From Vibrio pomeroyi (GTDB lineage: Bacteria; Pseudomonadota; Gammaproteobacteria; Enterobacterales; Vibrionaceae): a DNA stretch of 64,000 nucleotides. A program made the position numbers and the translations under genes. The stretch is taken from NCBI RefSeq assembly GCF_024347595.1, contig NZ_AP025506.1, positions 1,798,001 to 1,862,000 on the forward strand. Direction: 5' to 3'. The number at the start of each line of letters is the position of its first letter. Within the stretch, counting starts at the first letter, position 1. This document shows, piece after piece, positions 1 to 8,716 of this stretch. A model generated the notes under the pieces. The model was not told the origin of the DNA. It saw only the letters and a program-made list of their open reading frames with translations, and searched no databases.

Positions 1-1177
1 CTCGAGTCCAAGGTGAGTTTTCTAGTCCAAGTAGGTAACGTAAGCCACCAATAAAGTTGGCGTAATGACCAACGACTAAGTATGAAATTAACGAAATAGG
101 TTTAGTTATTAGGCTTTTCGGCAGAATGCATCCCAATAAACCGATGCTGTATACAACAACTTGCGCCCAAAGCAGTACTTCAAATAGCAGGTAGTCTTTA
201 AGCAAAATTGAACACACTAAACACACGATCATTAGGTATGGTGTTAGCAGGCGTAGGCCTTTGCCAGAGAAGAACGCAAAAGCGATGCCTTTAAACTTGG
301 GGCTGAACAAGCCGAACAAACGTATCGCTTGCTGCATGTTGCCTGCTGAAATACGTAAGCGTCGGTTAAAATCAGTCTTTAAATTGGACTCTTCTAGCTC
401 TAACGCGACCATCTGTGTTTCGTATTCTGCGATATAACCTTGTTTAACGATTTGCATAGGTAAAATGAAATCATCATTGATGGTATTTAATGGAAGTAGT
501 TCAAAGAGGTGTGTTCTGAACAAGTAGAAGGCGCCATGAGAACCTAGGCTAGACCCCAGTGATGCCTCACACTGTTTAACGGCTGTTTGATACTGCCAGT
601 AGGTGTTTTCTCCCTCGTTACCTGTTGGGCATAATTGGTATGTTGCATTTACTACACCCACCGCGTCACTTTCAAAGTGAGCAGCTGCAATTAGCAATGC
701 ATCCAATGAGATCAGCGCTGAAACATCACTAAGTGCTGTAATGTCGCTAGTAATATTTGTCACTTCATCGTTAACTACGGCCACTTTACCTCTGTTTTGT
801 GTGTGGTCGTGTATCTCAAAATGGATGTCGCTACACATCGCTTCTTGGATGGTCATCTGAGCAATGTCGACGGTTTTATCGGTACAACCATCACAAGCAA
901 TGATCACTTCCAACTTCTTCTTTGGATAATCTAACGAAGCGAGATTACGAATCTTGTCTGCCATCCATTGCTCCTCATTAAAAGCGGGCACAAGAATGGT
1001 GATAGTAGGAAGTGTGCAGTCTTGTTGTGCCTCTTTATAACAACGAGAACTTTCAGCAACTTGGCGTGCAGGATGGCGTCTCGCATACCAACGCAGCAAA
1101 ATAGGATAGGCCGCATGATGGTAAATAATCAGCATTCCTGCGAACAAACATAAACCAGAGAGTACCCAATCAATCAT
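1..1177 (-). CDS. sypQ: Family 2 glycosyltransferase, SypQ-like (3' end cut by window edge)
   Basis: The frame is open from an ATG at 1177 to base 1, about 392 residues with no stop, so the gene continues beyond the left edge. It begins with a membrane segment (residues about 3-20). A GT2 core follows: ILVPAFNEE, then IIACDGCTDKT (nucleotide-sugar site), then a SDVSALIS stretch at the usual DXD position and NDDFILP as the ED motif. FNRRLRISAGNMQQ occupies the QxxRW position. Hydrophobic segments lie after residue about 320. This is the layout of processive, membrane-bound GT2 enzymes that build a polysaccharide at the inner membrane. The start overlaps the stop of the preceding GT4 gene (ATGA), so the two are co-transcribed. 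Position after a SypP-like gene at the end of a syp-type locus suggests SypQ. GT2 membership is sure; the syp name is by order. Confidence 0.8.
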   Translation of the reverse strand, partial: MIDWVLSGLCLFAGMLIIYHHAAYPILLRWYARRHPARQVAESSRCYKEAQQDCTLPTITILVPAFNEEQWMADKIRNLASLDYPKKKLEVIIACDGCTDKTVDIAQMTIQEAMCSDIHFEIHDHTQNRGKVAVVNDEVTNITSDITALSDVSALISLDALLIAAAHFESDAVGVVNATYQLCPTGNEGENTYWQYQTAVKQCEASLGSSLGSHGAFYLFRTHLFELLPLNTINDDFILPMQIVKQGYIAEYETQMVALELEESNLKTDFNRRLRISAGNMQQAIRLFGLFSPKFKGIAFAFFSGKGLRLLTPYLMIVCLVCSILLKDYLLFEVLLWAQVVVYSIGLLGCILPKSLITKPISLISYLVVGHYANFIGGLRYLLGLENSPWTR

Positions 1178-2274
1178 GCGTAAGCTCCTTCTGAGATGTC
1201 GTCATAAGACGCGACCATTTTAATGATGTCAAAGTTGTTCAGAATATAAGAGCGAGGAGAAAGAAATCTTGCGCGTTCGTTCTCTAACAAGGCATGGCTT
1301 AACCCTATAATGCTTCCACTTTTCACTAGCTTACCGCTGATTGGGCATAAGGTTTCATCGACGGCGCCTACATTCATAGCGACGGTAGGGATGTTACATG
1401 CTTGAGCCTCAAGCGTTGAAAGCGGTAATCCCTCATGACGTGAAGGTAGGCAGAAAGTATCGAGCGCACCGTAAAAAGTCGTCATGTCATCAACCAATCC
1501 AAGAAAGATGACCCGATCGCTCAAATTGAGGTTGTTAGCCAATCGTTCTAATTGTTTGCGTTTAGAACCGTCGCCAGCAAACGCGACGATGGTATTTTTA
1601 GGCAGCAGTGCAAGCGCTTGAATCAGTTGATCTTGACCTTTAACGTGCTCCAATCGACCTGCACAACCGATGATGTGTTTGTCTGTCGGCAGGTTTAGAC
1701 TTGCTCTCGCATGTTCTTTCGAAATTGGCTTAAACTTCTCACAATCAACGCCATTTTTGATGGTAATGATGTTCTCATATGCGAAAGCAGAACGGAGTTG
1801 GTTGTAAACACGGGTTGCATCTGCCACCAAAGTGGGGCGAGCGGCTTTAAGCGCTAATGCTTGTAAGCGGCGGCGCTTGTCGTCTTGAAGGTGCCAAGCG
1901 TCATGTTCGGTATGGATTCTCGTCGGAACCCCTGATACACGAGCCGCGTAACCTGCGTAGAGCAGAGGACCTATGTGATGCGTGTGTACAACATCAGGGC
2001 GGATCCCTCTAAATGCTTTGATGAGCTTTATGATGACGTTGAATTGAACACCGGGCTCTTTGTCTAAAAATACGATTTGATTGTGGTAGGGCTTGAGCTT
2101 CGGCCAATTTTTGATGGATTCTTCTTTAGTGCCTTCAAGACTGACGATCAACACTTGATCGGCCGGCTTAGCAAGGCGTAGTAGGTCTAGGGTCAGTGTC
2201 TCCAAGCCGCCCGGTGCAAGGTGCTGAACAACATGTATTATCTTTTTGCCATTCTTTGTGAGTTGCTTTCCCAT
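1174..2274 (-). CDS. sypP: Family 4 glycosyltransferase, SypP-like
   Basis: A 366-residue GT-B fold enzyme expected to add a sugar to a lipid-linked polysaccharide precursor on the cytoplasmic face. The N-terminal half has the acceptor-domain glycine loop (APGGLETLTLDL) and VVHTHH. The C-terminal half has the donor-binding GCAGRLEHVKGQDQLI and the EX7E-type stretch SRHEGLPLSTLEAQ of GT4 enzymes. It is the first gene of a unit with its own sigma-54 promoter (2343-2359) and overlaps the following GT2 gene by four bases. In Vibrio fischeri sypP likewise heads its own transcription unit, which supports the assignment. The sugar and linkage cannot be read from sequence. Confidence 0.8.
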   Translation of the reverse strand: MGKQLTKNGKKIIHVVQHLAPGGLETLTLDLLRLAKPADQVLIVSLEGTKEESIKNWPKLKPYHNQIVFLDKEPGVQFNVIIKLIKAFRGIRPDVVHTHHIGPLLYAGYAARVSGVPTRIHTEHDAWHLQDDKRRRLQALALKAARPTLVADATRVYNQLRSAFAYENIITIKNGVDCEKFKPISKEHARASLNLPTDKHIIGCAGRLEHVKGQDQLIQALALLPKNTIVAFAGDGSKRKQLERLANNLNLSDRVIFLGLVDDMTTFYGALDTFCLPSRHEGLPLSTLEAQACNIPTVAMNVGAVDETLCPISGKLVKSGSIIGLSHALLENERARFLSPRSYILNNFDIIKMVASYDDISEGAYA

Positions 2275-2342
2275 AACTTCGCCCCTTACGCTAACGTTCT
2301 AATGTTTCTTTTCAGCTTCCAAAATCGTTCTGAAGTGAACAT

Positions 2343-2359
2343 TGCACGCGGCGTGCCAA
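2343..2359 (-). promoter_or_regulatory. Sigma-54 promoter of the sypP-sypQ unit
   Basis: The minus strand reads TTGGCACGCCGCGTGCA. The -24 GG and -12 GC are 12 bases apart, and the -24 half matches the TTGGCACG consensus fully. The predicted start of transcription is near 2332, giving a leader of about 57 bases before the ATG at 2274. Confidence 0.8.
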
Positions 2360-2372
2360 TTAATTAGTCACT

Positions 2373-2384
2373 ATTTTTCAATGG
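2373..2384. promoter_or_regulatory. A/T-rich element at fixed distance from the -24 box (possible IHF site)
   Basis: ATTTTTCAATGG begins 14 bases beyond the GTGCCA of the sypP promoter. The same element at the same spacing occurs at 5975-5986 (sypM), and a variant at 19066-19077 (sypA). It partly resembles the IHF core WATCAANNNNTTR. IHF bending between enhancer and promoter is usual at sigma-54 promoters, but the assignment is inference. Confidence 0.4.
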
Positions 2385-2416
2385 GATACGATTATTAATC
2401 GTTAGGTAGTGATTAA

Positions 2417-2431
2417 TTCTCAAAATGGGAA
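2417..2431. promoter_or_regulatory. Candidate SypG enhancer upstream of sypP
   Basis: TTCTCAAAATGGGAA is an imperfect palindrome beginning about 60 bases upstream of the -24 GG of the sypP promoter. It resembles the syp enhancer consensus TTCTCANNNTG known from V. fischeri and the copies at 6009, 7505 and 19122. Confidence 0.6.
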
Positions 2432-2524
2432 TCAAAACAGAAGGCAAGTACGGAGCTGCGGAAAGAAGGTTGAAGGGTGTGAAACCTTAGGAAGAGCCTG
2501 ACCTTAATAAGCAATATCAGAAAC

Positions 2525-2553
2525 GAAAACACCAACGTGTTGTTGGTGTTTTC
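2525..2553 (-). terminator. Terminator after sypO
   Basis: Perfect 12-bp arms (GAAAACACCAAC / GTTGGTGTTTTC) around a five-base loop lie just downstream of the sypO stop codon. The U-rich 3' arm is part of the stem. It separates the sypM-O unit from the sypP unit. Confidence 0.65.
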
Positions 2554-2590
2554 GCATACATGATTAGCTGGTTAACAAAGACCCAACGAT

Positions 2591-4015
2591 TTAACTCATT
2601 TTGGGGATAACGGTTATCACGGGAACTCCCAAGATGTCCTCGATCTCGTCTTTGCGCTTAATGGAAGAGTCGAACAGTTCGAATAGTATCGCTAAGCCTG
2701 AACCTAGACCAATACCTGCAATTAAACCAGCAAGGATAAACACGAATGTCGGCATGTTAGATTTTATACTCGGCGTAAAGGGTAAATCTATGATCTTCAC
2801 GCGTTTGTTTTGTTCAAATACACCTAATGAGCCAGTTAACTGCGCCATTTCGTAACGCTCAGTCAGTTCATCATAAAGTTGACGTTTGATATTCACATCA
2901 CGTTGCAATCGATACATCTCTTTGGCGTTTTCACCAAAGTTATTGGCTTTGTTTTCCAGTTCAAAAATCATGGTGCGAAGGCTTTTTGTTTCTTCTTTTA
3001 ATGATTCAAAACGTGCGCGAACCAATTGCAAGCTGTGAAGCTGTGTTACTAATAAGGGTTGCGTGTCAGAAAGCTTGTTCAATGTGGTACTACTTGCGAT
3101 GTCCCACAACTGGTCGTTATTCATGCTTGGTTGTTTTAGTTCTAATAACACCTTTCTTTCATTTTCAAGTCGTTCTAACTCGCGAACTTTTGCCTGCACT
3201 GCGCTGTGTTGGTCAGTGTATTTGGCTTGTAACAAAGTCAAAGCGCTACGGATATCGATGATCTGATCTTCTAATCGTCCGATAACAGGGTTCGTTTTTG
3301 AAAGTTGTTGGTCTATCGAACCGAGGCTTTTTTGTACGCCTGATAGTTCGGCTTCTTTCTCAGCCAGTGTTTGTTTCAATGAGGCTAATCGATTCAAACT
3401 TTGACTCTGAACTTCTGGAGTTGAATGGACGTTTTCGTTCACATACAACGCGAGTGCTTCCTCTGCTTGAGCAAGTTCAGCGCTTCGTTCATCGATGTGA
3501 ATTTTAAGGAAACTGCTAGAGTCTTGGATAGAAGATCGTTCTGGTGCCAACAACTGCTCAATGAAATGTTCACTGACCGAACGCAGCGTTGCCTCCATGC
3601 CAACTGGTGTATCCGAGCTTAAGCTTATCTTTAGGAAGTCTTTCCCTAGTTGTGTGACGGACAAACGCTTAGATAAGTCAGTAATGATCTCTTGTTTTTC
3701 GATGTCCGACATATCCGGTGTTGTCAGTTCAAGTTCTTCCGCAACCGAATAGAGCACATGTCGACTGTGTAATAAGGTACGAAGTGCACTCATGCGGTCT
3801 TTCAGCATGGTGGATACCGCGATGTCTTCAAGAAAAGGGTTCATCTTAGCCGTTTCTTGAATCAACATACTGGTGTGCGCATCGTATTTGGTTGGGGCTA
3901 ACTTACTCACACCAAACCCGATGAAAGGAAGAATGAGAATCGGCATCAAGATAACGTAGCGTTGACGCCAAGCCGCATTCAAAAGAAACAACAGTCGTAA
4001 TTTTAGGTTATTCAT
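2591..4015 (-). CDS. sypO: Polysaccharide chain-length regulator (Wzz/Wzc N-terminal type), SypO-like
   Basis: A 474-residue inner-membrane protein of the polysaccharide copolymerase family. One transmembrane segment near the N-terminus (YVILMPILILPFIGFGV) opens a long periplasmic region rich in heptad coiled coil (residues about 150-390). A second membrane segment near the C-terminus (FVFILAGLIAGIGLGSG) is followed by a short tail ending VPVITVIPKMS. No cytoplasmic kinase domain follows, so this is the PCP-2 type without fused tyrosine kinase. The nearest P-loop partner in the locus is the SypD-like protein at 14992-15681. The ATG at 4015 is preferred to the upstream one because GGAG lies at correct spacing. 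It overlaps the preceding GT stop as ATGA. Confidence 0.85.
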   Translation of the reverse strand: MNNLKLRLLFLLNAAWRQRYVILMPILILPFIGFGVSKLAPTKYDAHTSMLIQETAKMNPFLEDIAVSTMLKDRMSALRTLLHSRHVLYSVAEELELTTPDMSDIEKQEIITDLSKRLSVTQLGKDFLKISLSSDTPVGMEATLRSVSEHFIEQLLAPERSSIQDSSSFLKIHIDERSAELAQAEEALALYVNENVHSTPEVQSQSLNRLASLKQTLAEKEAELSGVQKSLGSIDQQLSKTNPVIGRLEDQIIDIRSALTLLQAKYTDQHSAVQAKVRELERLENERKVLLELKQPSMNNDQLWDIASSTTLNKLSDTQPLLVTQLHSLQLVRARFESLKEETKSLRTMIFELENKANNFGENAKEMYRLQRDVNIKRQLYDELTERYEMAQLTGSLGVFEQNKRVKIIDLPFTPSIKSNMPTFVFILAGLIAGIGLGSGLAILFELFDSSIKRKDEIEDILGVPVITVIPKMS

Positions 4016-5130
4016 AACAGCTCCAACATCCAATGAACGAAGTTACCACGGTTTTTCCAGCTATCTTTTTCGACGACAGAGATGGGAGACTTGTTCATAT
4101 GGCGTGCATGGTCAAGTGCCCATATCATTTGGCTTGCACTATCTACAGTGGTGACGTGCTCTTGATAGGGAACCAATGCTGGAAACGAAGTGGTTACGAT
4201 CGGCGTTCCTGCTGCTAGGTATTCCATAAGCTTAAGTGGGCTACAAGCTCGAATCTGCTCGTTATCAACGAACGGTAATAAGCTCACATCCCAGTGCTGC
4301 GAATAGCTTGGCAGAGTGTGGTGCGGGCGAGGGCCTAAGTAATGCACATTACTCAACTTTGGTAGCATTAGCGTATCAAGCTCGTTTGGGCCAATGAATA
4401 CAAAGTCCCATTCAGGCGTTGCACTGGCGACGCGTTCTATCATGTCGTAATCGAGCCACTTTGAAAGGCTGCCGTAGAAACCAGCAATAGGGCGATGACT
4501 GCTTAGTAGATCTGCTGCTCGAGGTGCGGGCGTTGAAAAAAGACTCACATCAACACCATGCGGCAAAAGCTGTGTTTTGTCTTCTGGGAACTTAGTCATC
4601 AACTTATCGCTAGCTGCAAAGATTAGATCTGCTTTTTCTATTAGCTCTGATTCATGCTTGGCTACCGTGTTGTGATCGACACCAGCCAACGCACTAAAAT
4701 CATCACCACAGTAATAAACCACCGATGACTCACCTAAGTGCCCACACAAATCAACCGCTGTCGGAAGGGAGGTCCATAGAATCGGCGCTTCAAGTTTGAG
4801 TTCAGTAATGATCGGTTTTAACTGATGTAACATCATAAACTTGGCTAGCTTTCTTGAGATTGCGGAGTCTGGTGCGGGTATTGTTTTTAAGTTAACGACT
4901 GTAATGTTATCGTGCCCCTTAGAATCAAGCATATTCTGCGTTACCGCTTTAGTCTTACCAAACAACTTGTTGAACGCTCGTGTTGCATCTTTTGCCGACA
5001 GCTTCGGTTGTCTTAAACCAATCGAGTTCACCCATAACACTTTATGGCGCAGTGCCAAATGACGCACTAGATGTTGTGTTGATGATGGAAGGCCTCCGAA
5101 GTCCTCTCCGAATACAATGAGATCACGCAT
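4012..5130 (-). CDS. sypN: Family 4-like glycosyltransferase, SypN-like
   Basis: A 372-residue predicted GT-B glycosyltransferase. It starts MRDLIVFGEDFGGLPSS, has PILWTSLPTAVDLCGHLG and YYCGDDFSAL in the N-terminal half, and GFYGSLSKWLDYDMI plus the phosphate-binding ACSPLKLMEYLAAGTPIVTT in the C-terminal half. These are typical of GT4/GT1-like enzymes in exopolysaccharide clusters. The ATG at 5130 is favoured by an ideal GGAGGTGACC ribosome site. It overlaps the end of the acetyltransferase gene by eight bases and the start of sypO by four, so the three genes form one tight unit. Confidence 0.78.
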   Translation of the reverse strand: MRDLIVFGEDFGGLPSSTQHLVRHLALRHKVLWVNSIGLRQPKLSAKDATRAFNKLFGKTKAVTQNMLDSKGHDNITVVNLKTIPAPDSAISRKLAKFMMLHQLKPIITELKLEAPILWTSLPTAVDLCGHLGESSVVYYCGDDFSALAGVDHNTVAKHESELIEKADLIFAASDKLMTKFPEDKTQLLPHGVDVSLFSTPAPRAADLLSSHRPIAGFYGSLSKWLDYDMIERVASATPEWDFVFIGPNELDTLMLPKLSNVHYLGPRPHHTLPSYSQHWDVSLLPFVDNEQIRACSPLKLMEYLAAGTPIVTTSFPALVPYQEHVTTVDSASQMIWALDHARHMNKSPISVVEKDSWKNRGNFVHWMLELL

Positions 5131-5908
5131 GGTCACCTCCATGAGTTTCTAATGAATCAAATACGTCGGATTCGGTCACTTCTACTGACTTTATCTCTCC
5201 TACGACTCGAGCAGGGTTACCCGCCGCTATAGCAAAAGCAGGGATACTTTTCGTTACGACACTGCCGGCAGCAACCACAGCGCCTTCACCAATGGTGACT
5301 CCGCCTTTTACCGTAACATTTGTGCCTAGCCATACATCTTGTTCAAGAATGATATCGCCGATTTGTTGTGGGTCGTCGCCTTCACCTTGAGCTCGGCGTT
5401 TCGCGTCAAGAGGGTGGCCAGAATAACCAAACAGGAATGCACCGCCTGCAATACGCACGTTATCTGAGATGATTACGCGCTTACCGACTGCAATCGTTGA
5501 CTGCCAACCGATGTCGACATTGTTACCAATGGACAACAGTGGGTGCTCTAAACCTTCTAGTGGTTGGGTACATCCAGAAAATGTTGTGTGGCCAGACACT
5601 CGACAATCATCGCCGATAGAAATTTGTAGTGGGCCACTCACGAACGGAAGACCGCCATACAGATATAAACGTTTACCACATTGGGCGACTCGTCCTTTGA
5701 ATGCCGGCGTCCAATAACAAAAGCGCGTAACCCCGCCGATGATGTTCACAATAAGTTTGTGTACTTGGTATAGAGCGCGATTGAAAATTTGTGGGGTCGG
5801 TAATTCTGCACTTCTGATATTTTTCAAAATGAAAAACACATTCCGAATTCGAGAATTAGGGTGAAACTTAAGCCAATGTTTGAATTGGTGGATAGATGCT
5901 GACGTCAT
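5123..5908 (-). CDS. sypM: Left-handed beta-helix O-acetyltransferase, SypM-like
   Basis: A 261-residue hexapeptide-repeat (LbH) protein expected to acetylate the polysaccharide or its precursor using acetyl-CoA. The repeats run from about residue 85 to 250, with turns such as IGNNVDIGWQSTIAVG, ISDNVRIAGGAFLFG and IGEGAVVAAGSVVTKSI. The GYSGHPLDAKRR loop carries the probable catalytic histidine of the CatB/WbbJ-like group. It heads a unit with sypN and sypO and has a degenerate sigma-54 promoter 37-53 bases upstream, as sypM does in V. fischeri. Confidence 0.85.
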   Translation of the reverse strand: MTSASIHQFKHWLKFHPNSRIRNVFFILKNIRSAELPTPQIFNRALYQVHKLIVNIIGGVTRFCYWTPAFKGRVAQCGKRLYLYGGLPFVSGPLQISIGDDCRVSGHTTFSGCTQPLEGLEHPLLSIGNNVDIGWQSTIAVGKRVIISDNVRIAGGAFLFGYSGHPLDAKRRAQGEGDDPQQIGDIILEQDVWLGTNVTVKGGVTIGEGAVVAAGSVVTKSIPAFAIAAGNPARVVGEIKSVEVTESDVFDSLETHGGDHA

Positions 5909-5944
5909 AATGAAAATCCTTTTGTATTGTTATATAGGAGTACT

Positions 5945-5961
5945 TTCATATACTGTGCCAT
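5945..5961 (-). promoter_or_regulatory. Degenerate sigma-54 promoter upstream of sypM
   Basis: The minus strand reads TGGCACAGTATATGAA from about 5960. The -24 half is good, but the -12 half is ATGA instead of TTGC. It is kept because the A/T element (5975-5986) and the TTCTCA enhancer (6009) stand at the same geometry as in the strong sypP and sypA promoters. The predicted start is near 5934. Confidence 0.45.
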
Positions 5962-5974
5962 AAACTAATTTATT

Positions 5975-5986
5975 ATTTTTCAATGG
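5975..5986. promoter_or_regulatory. A/T-rich element at the sypM promoter (possible IHF site)
   Basis: ATTTTTCAATGG is identical to the element at 2373-2384 and again 14 bases from GTGCCA. TTTCAATGGTTTA matches the IHF core WATCAANNNNTTR with one mismatch. Confidence 0.45.
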
Positions 5987-6001
5987 TTTAAAGTTTGGCT
6001 T

Positions 6002-7375
6002 TTAGCTTTTCTCATTTTGACAAGCAGTTTGGGATACGTTGGAAACACATACAGTGAGTGCAGCGAGGATGTAAATGGGCCAATTGAAGCCTTGAGTTAG
6101 GAAGGTTCCCGACACAATAGTACCGATAAGGCCAGCGTAAACCGCGTAAGCGACAGCGTTAAGTTCCGGTGGCACATGTGTCGTACAGTTTGAAAGCCTT
6201 GCGAGAGTGGCGCGAGAGGTTTTAATCAGTGAGACAATCAGAATGACAAAAACAATCAGGCCGATGAAGCCCGTTTCGGCTAAAACGCCAAACCAAGTAC
6301 TGTGCACTGCGTGATTCAGACCGTCCCAATGAGAGCTGTAAAAGAAGTAGTTAGAGAAGAAGTTGTTTAGCCCAACGCCGGTCAGTGGATTGTCTATCGC
6401 CATTTTTATCGCTGCTTCCCATGCGTAGATTCTACCCATGGCGGATTCATCGATGCCTTGTTCGGCTGCGCCGCCGGACGCTCGATCGGAGATTCCCGCA
6501 ACCAAGTAAAGCACAACGGCTGCGACTGAACCTAACGAAATCAACAAGACTTTAGAACGAACTAGCTTCCAAGCAAAGATACCAATCACAGCGATACACC
6601 CCAATAATCCACCACGGCTTTGAGTCGCTATAATTGCTGCAAGCAACAAAACACACACTAAAGCGCTGATAATTCGTTTGAAATAAGAAATACCCGGTGT
6701 ACTTGCTTGGCTGATTGTGAAGGCGAGTGGAAACATAAGTACCAGCGACAGATCGTTCGGGTCACCGAGCATAGAACCAAAATCTCGTCCTATGGTGACC
6801 CTTGAACCTTCAACCAATCCTATACCGTTTATGGAGTTGTAGACCGCAATCGCACTGACTAAGGCTCCGGCGTAGATGATAGTCATCGCCGTTTTTGCCA
6901 AATTCTCTGTGGTATTCACGAGCCAAGCAATCGCGAGGGTCATGACAATGATCTTCCAATAAACGCCCGTGAATTCTGCTAATGCAATAGGTCTATTCGA
7001 GGCAAAAACAACCCCTATGGTGGTTAAAACCCAGAATATCGCAAGCCAATTGAATGAATGGTGCCAAAAGATCTTCAGTTCTCTACTGACCAGTGAATGC
7101 CATAAAAGGGCTGACAGAGCGCCCATCGATAACAACAAAGGTATTTTAAGCGGATAAAGCTGTGGTAACGCCTCATGAATACGGAAGAACGAAAACACCA
7201 CAAACAAAAGTACAAACCAAAATGCTTTGTTGATAACGAATAGAGCACCTAAAGGAATAAAAGCGAGGACAATAACAACAACTGGGTGAGGGACCAGATA
7301 CCAAGCAACGCCGATAATCAGGCTCAGGAAAGAGAGCCCGACAATCAACGGTATTCGATTCACTTGGTCTCGCAT
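6002..7375 (-). CDS. sypL: O-antigen ligase/polymerase family membrane protein, SypL-like
   Basis: A 457-residue polytopic inner-membrane protein with about 10-12 hydrophobic segments. A large loop contains GRIYAWEAAIKMAIDNPLTG followed by GVGLNNFF and LNHAVHSTWFGVLAETG, the Wzy_C/WaaL signature with its conserved histidine. It should polymerise or ligate the sugar repeat on the periplasmic side. The ATG at 7375, with GAAGGAAAATACA in front, is preferred to an in-frame GTG 15 bases upstream. It stands alone behind its own sigma-54 promoter (7420-7435), and the 3' end is 93 bases from sypM. No Wzx-type flippase was found in the window. Confidence 0.8.
   Translation of the reverse strand: MRDQVNRIPLIVGLSFLSLIIGVAWYLVPHPVVVIVLAFIPLGALFVINKAFWFVLLFVVFSFFRIHEALPQLYPLKIPLLLSMGALSALLWHSLVSRELKIFWHHSFNWLAIFWVLTTIGVVFASNRPIALAEFTGVYWKIIVMTLAIAWLVNTTENLAKTAMTIIYAGALVSAIAVYNSINGIGLVEGSRVTIGRDFGSMLGDPNDLSLVLMFPLAFTISQASTPGISYFKRIISALVCVLLLAAIIATQSRGGLLGCIAVIGIFAWKLVRSKVLLISLGSVAAVVLYLVAGISDRASGGAAEQGIDESAMGRIYAWEAAIKMAIDNPLTGVGLNNFFSNYFFYSSHWDGLNHAVHSTWFGVLAETGFIGLIVFVILIVSLIKTSRATLARLSNCTTHVPPELNAVAYAVYAGLIGTIVSGTFLTQGFNWPIYILAALTVCVSNVSQTACQNEKS
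6009..6023. promoter_or_regulatory. Candidate SypG enhancer for sypM
   Basis: TTCTCATTTTGACAA fits the TTCTCANNNTG pattern and starts 50 bases upstream of the sypM -24 GG. It lies inside the last codons of sypL. Confidence 0.5.
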
Positions 7376-7419
7376 TGTATTTTCCTTCACCTAGCTAACT
7401 TCCAACTAAATAAAGTAAT

Positions 7420-7435
7420 AGCAAGGTGAATGCCA
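7420..7435 (-). promoter_or_regulatory. Sigma-54 promoter of sypL
   Basis: The minus strand reads TGGCATTCACCTTGCT, with GG and GC exactly 12 bases apart. The predicted start of transcription is near 7409, giving a leader of about 34 bases to the ATG at 7375. Confidence 0.8.
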
Positions 7436-7504
7436 GATATGTTTTAGATTTAACTGACTGTATTTAATGGCTATTTTAACTAAGGGAATTGCCTGTTTGA
7501 GCGT

Positions 7505-7519
7505 AATTCAAAATGAGAA
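7505..7519. promoter_or_regulatory. Candidate SypG enhancer for sypL
   Basis: The minus strand reads TTCTCATTTTGAATT, a full match to TTCTCANNNTG and its A/T-leaning right side. It lies 71-85 bases upstream of the -24 GG of the sypL promoter. Confidence 0.6.
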
Positions 7520-7579
7520 TCAAATTGGCAGCGGTATGAGTTAAAGATTATTCCCGGAGGTATGCGGAGTTGAAGACGT

Positions 7580-8716
7580 TTAGTTACCGTAGCACGCCAA
7601 TATTTGTGGAATGACTGCTTGGGGGGAGTACTGTTCAATAATCGTGTTTCTAGCCTTTTGGCTCATGACGTATTTTTCTTGGCTAGAAAGGCCAAGCCAT
7701 TCAATTAAGCATGTTTGTAGTTGTGTTTCGTTTTGTGCGACATAGCCGTTGGTTTGATGTTTAATCAACTGTGGAAGATTGCCAACGTTTGTTGCGATAA
7801 CAGGTATTCCACGCGCCATGGCTTCGAGCGCTGCCATGGGTAACCCTTCGTATCTGGATGGAATAACCAAAACATCAATGGTTTGCCATGCACTACTCAT
7901 GTTGGTTTGATGACCATGAAACGTGAGATTTTTGCAGTTACTGCTTTCTAACGCTTGTCTTTCCGGACCATCACCAAATAGATGAAAATGGTGAGCAGGG
8001 TTAGCTTGAGCAAGCGTAACAAATCGGTCTGGTGCCTTTTCATGACTTAAGCGACCAACGAATCCAACGTGATAAGTCGAATCGGTAATCTGCATATCGT
8101 CAGAAACGTTAGGTAAGAGTGAATGTTCAGGAATCGCAATGAAATTATTGAGTAGGGTGCTTTTCGAAGGGAGCTTCTCTTTAATTTTATCGCTTACCAC
8201 CAATGAGTGATCAGAAATCACGCTCGTGTATCGATCTAAAAAGTCATAGAGCCACACTTTTCCAGTTGGAGTTTCGCCTGCGTGATAGGTTGATATTTGA
8301 CGTGGTTTATCGGAACTACTCGTCGTTAACTTGGCCAGCTTAGCGACAATACTCGCTTTGTAACCATGAGCATGGATGTGTGATGGTTGGAATTGACCAA
8401 TAGCCAGTTTCAGCTGTGACAAGGCATTACCTTGACTTGGTGCGATATCGCTAAGATGACAAAAAGGGAGTTTAAGTTGAGTCAAACGAGTGATGATAGG
8501 GGGAAGAGGCTGGAACTTGGTAAGCAGTATCACTCGTGCTTTACGTTGATGCTCAATCAAGCCTGACGCTAACTCAATGACATGGGTTTCGATTCCTCCA
8601 AAGGTTTGGCTGTCGATTAACAGCCAAATCTCTTGTGGCTCAGGGTTTGTAATCTCCTGAGCCTGAACAGAATGGTTTTGGTTAAGCCCTTCAAGGTTAG
8701 GCTTGATTGTACTCAT
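7580..8716 (-). CDS. sypH: Family 4 glycosyltransferase, SypH-like
   Basis: A 378-residue GT4 enzyme. Residues about 28-45 (PEQEIWLLIDSQTFGGIE in outline) hold the GGIE acceptor loop. HIHAHGYKASIVAKL follows, then the donor-site GFVGRLSHEKAPDRFV and SRYEGLPMAALEAMARGIPV with the EX7E glutamates. The ATG at 8716 overlaps the 3' end of the response-regulator gene by 20 bases in another frame, so translation is probably coupled. An earlier in-frame start at 8785 would only add residues already encoding the regulator's HTH. Placement directly after SypG matches SypH. Confidence 0.8.
   Translation of the reverse strand: MSTIKPNLEGLNQNHSVQAQEITNPEPQEIWLLIDSQTFGGIETHVIELASGLIEHQRKARVILLTKFQPLPPIITRLTQLKLPFCHLSDIAPSQGNALSQLKLAIGQFQPSHIHAHGYKASIVAKLAKLTTSSSDKPRQISTYHAGETPTGKVWLYDFLDRYTSVISDHSLVVSDKIKEKLPSKSTLLNNFIAIPEHSLLPNVSDDMQITDSTYHVGFVGRLSHEKAPDRFVTLAQANPAHHFHLFGDGPERQALESSNCKNLTFHGHQTNMSSAWQTIDVLVIPSRYEGLPMAALEAMARGIPVIATNVGNLPQLIKHQTNGYVAQNETQLQTCLIEWLGLSSQEKYVMSQKARNTIIEQYSPQAVIPQILACYGN

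Noticed and set aside
2601..3752. Several reading frames on the plus strand opposite the chain-length regulator
   Set aside because: They lack ribosome sites and recognisable protein features and are fully covered by the well-supported sypO gene.
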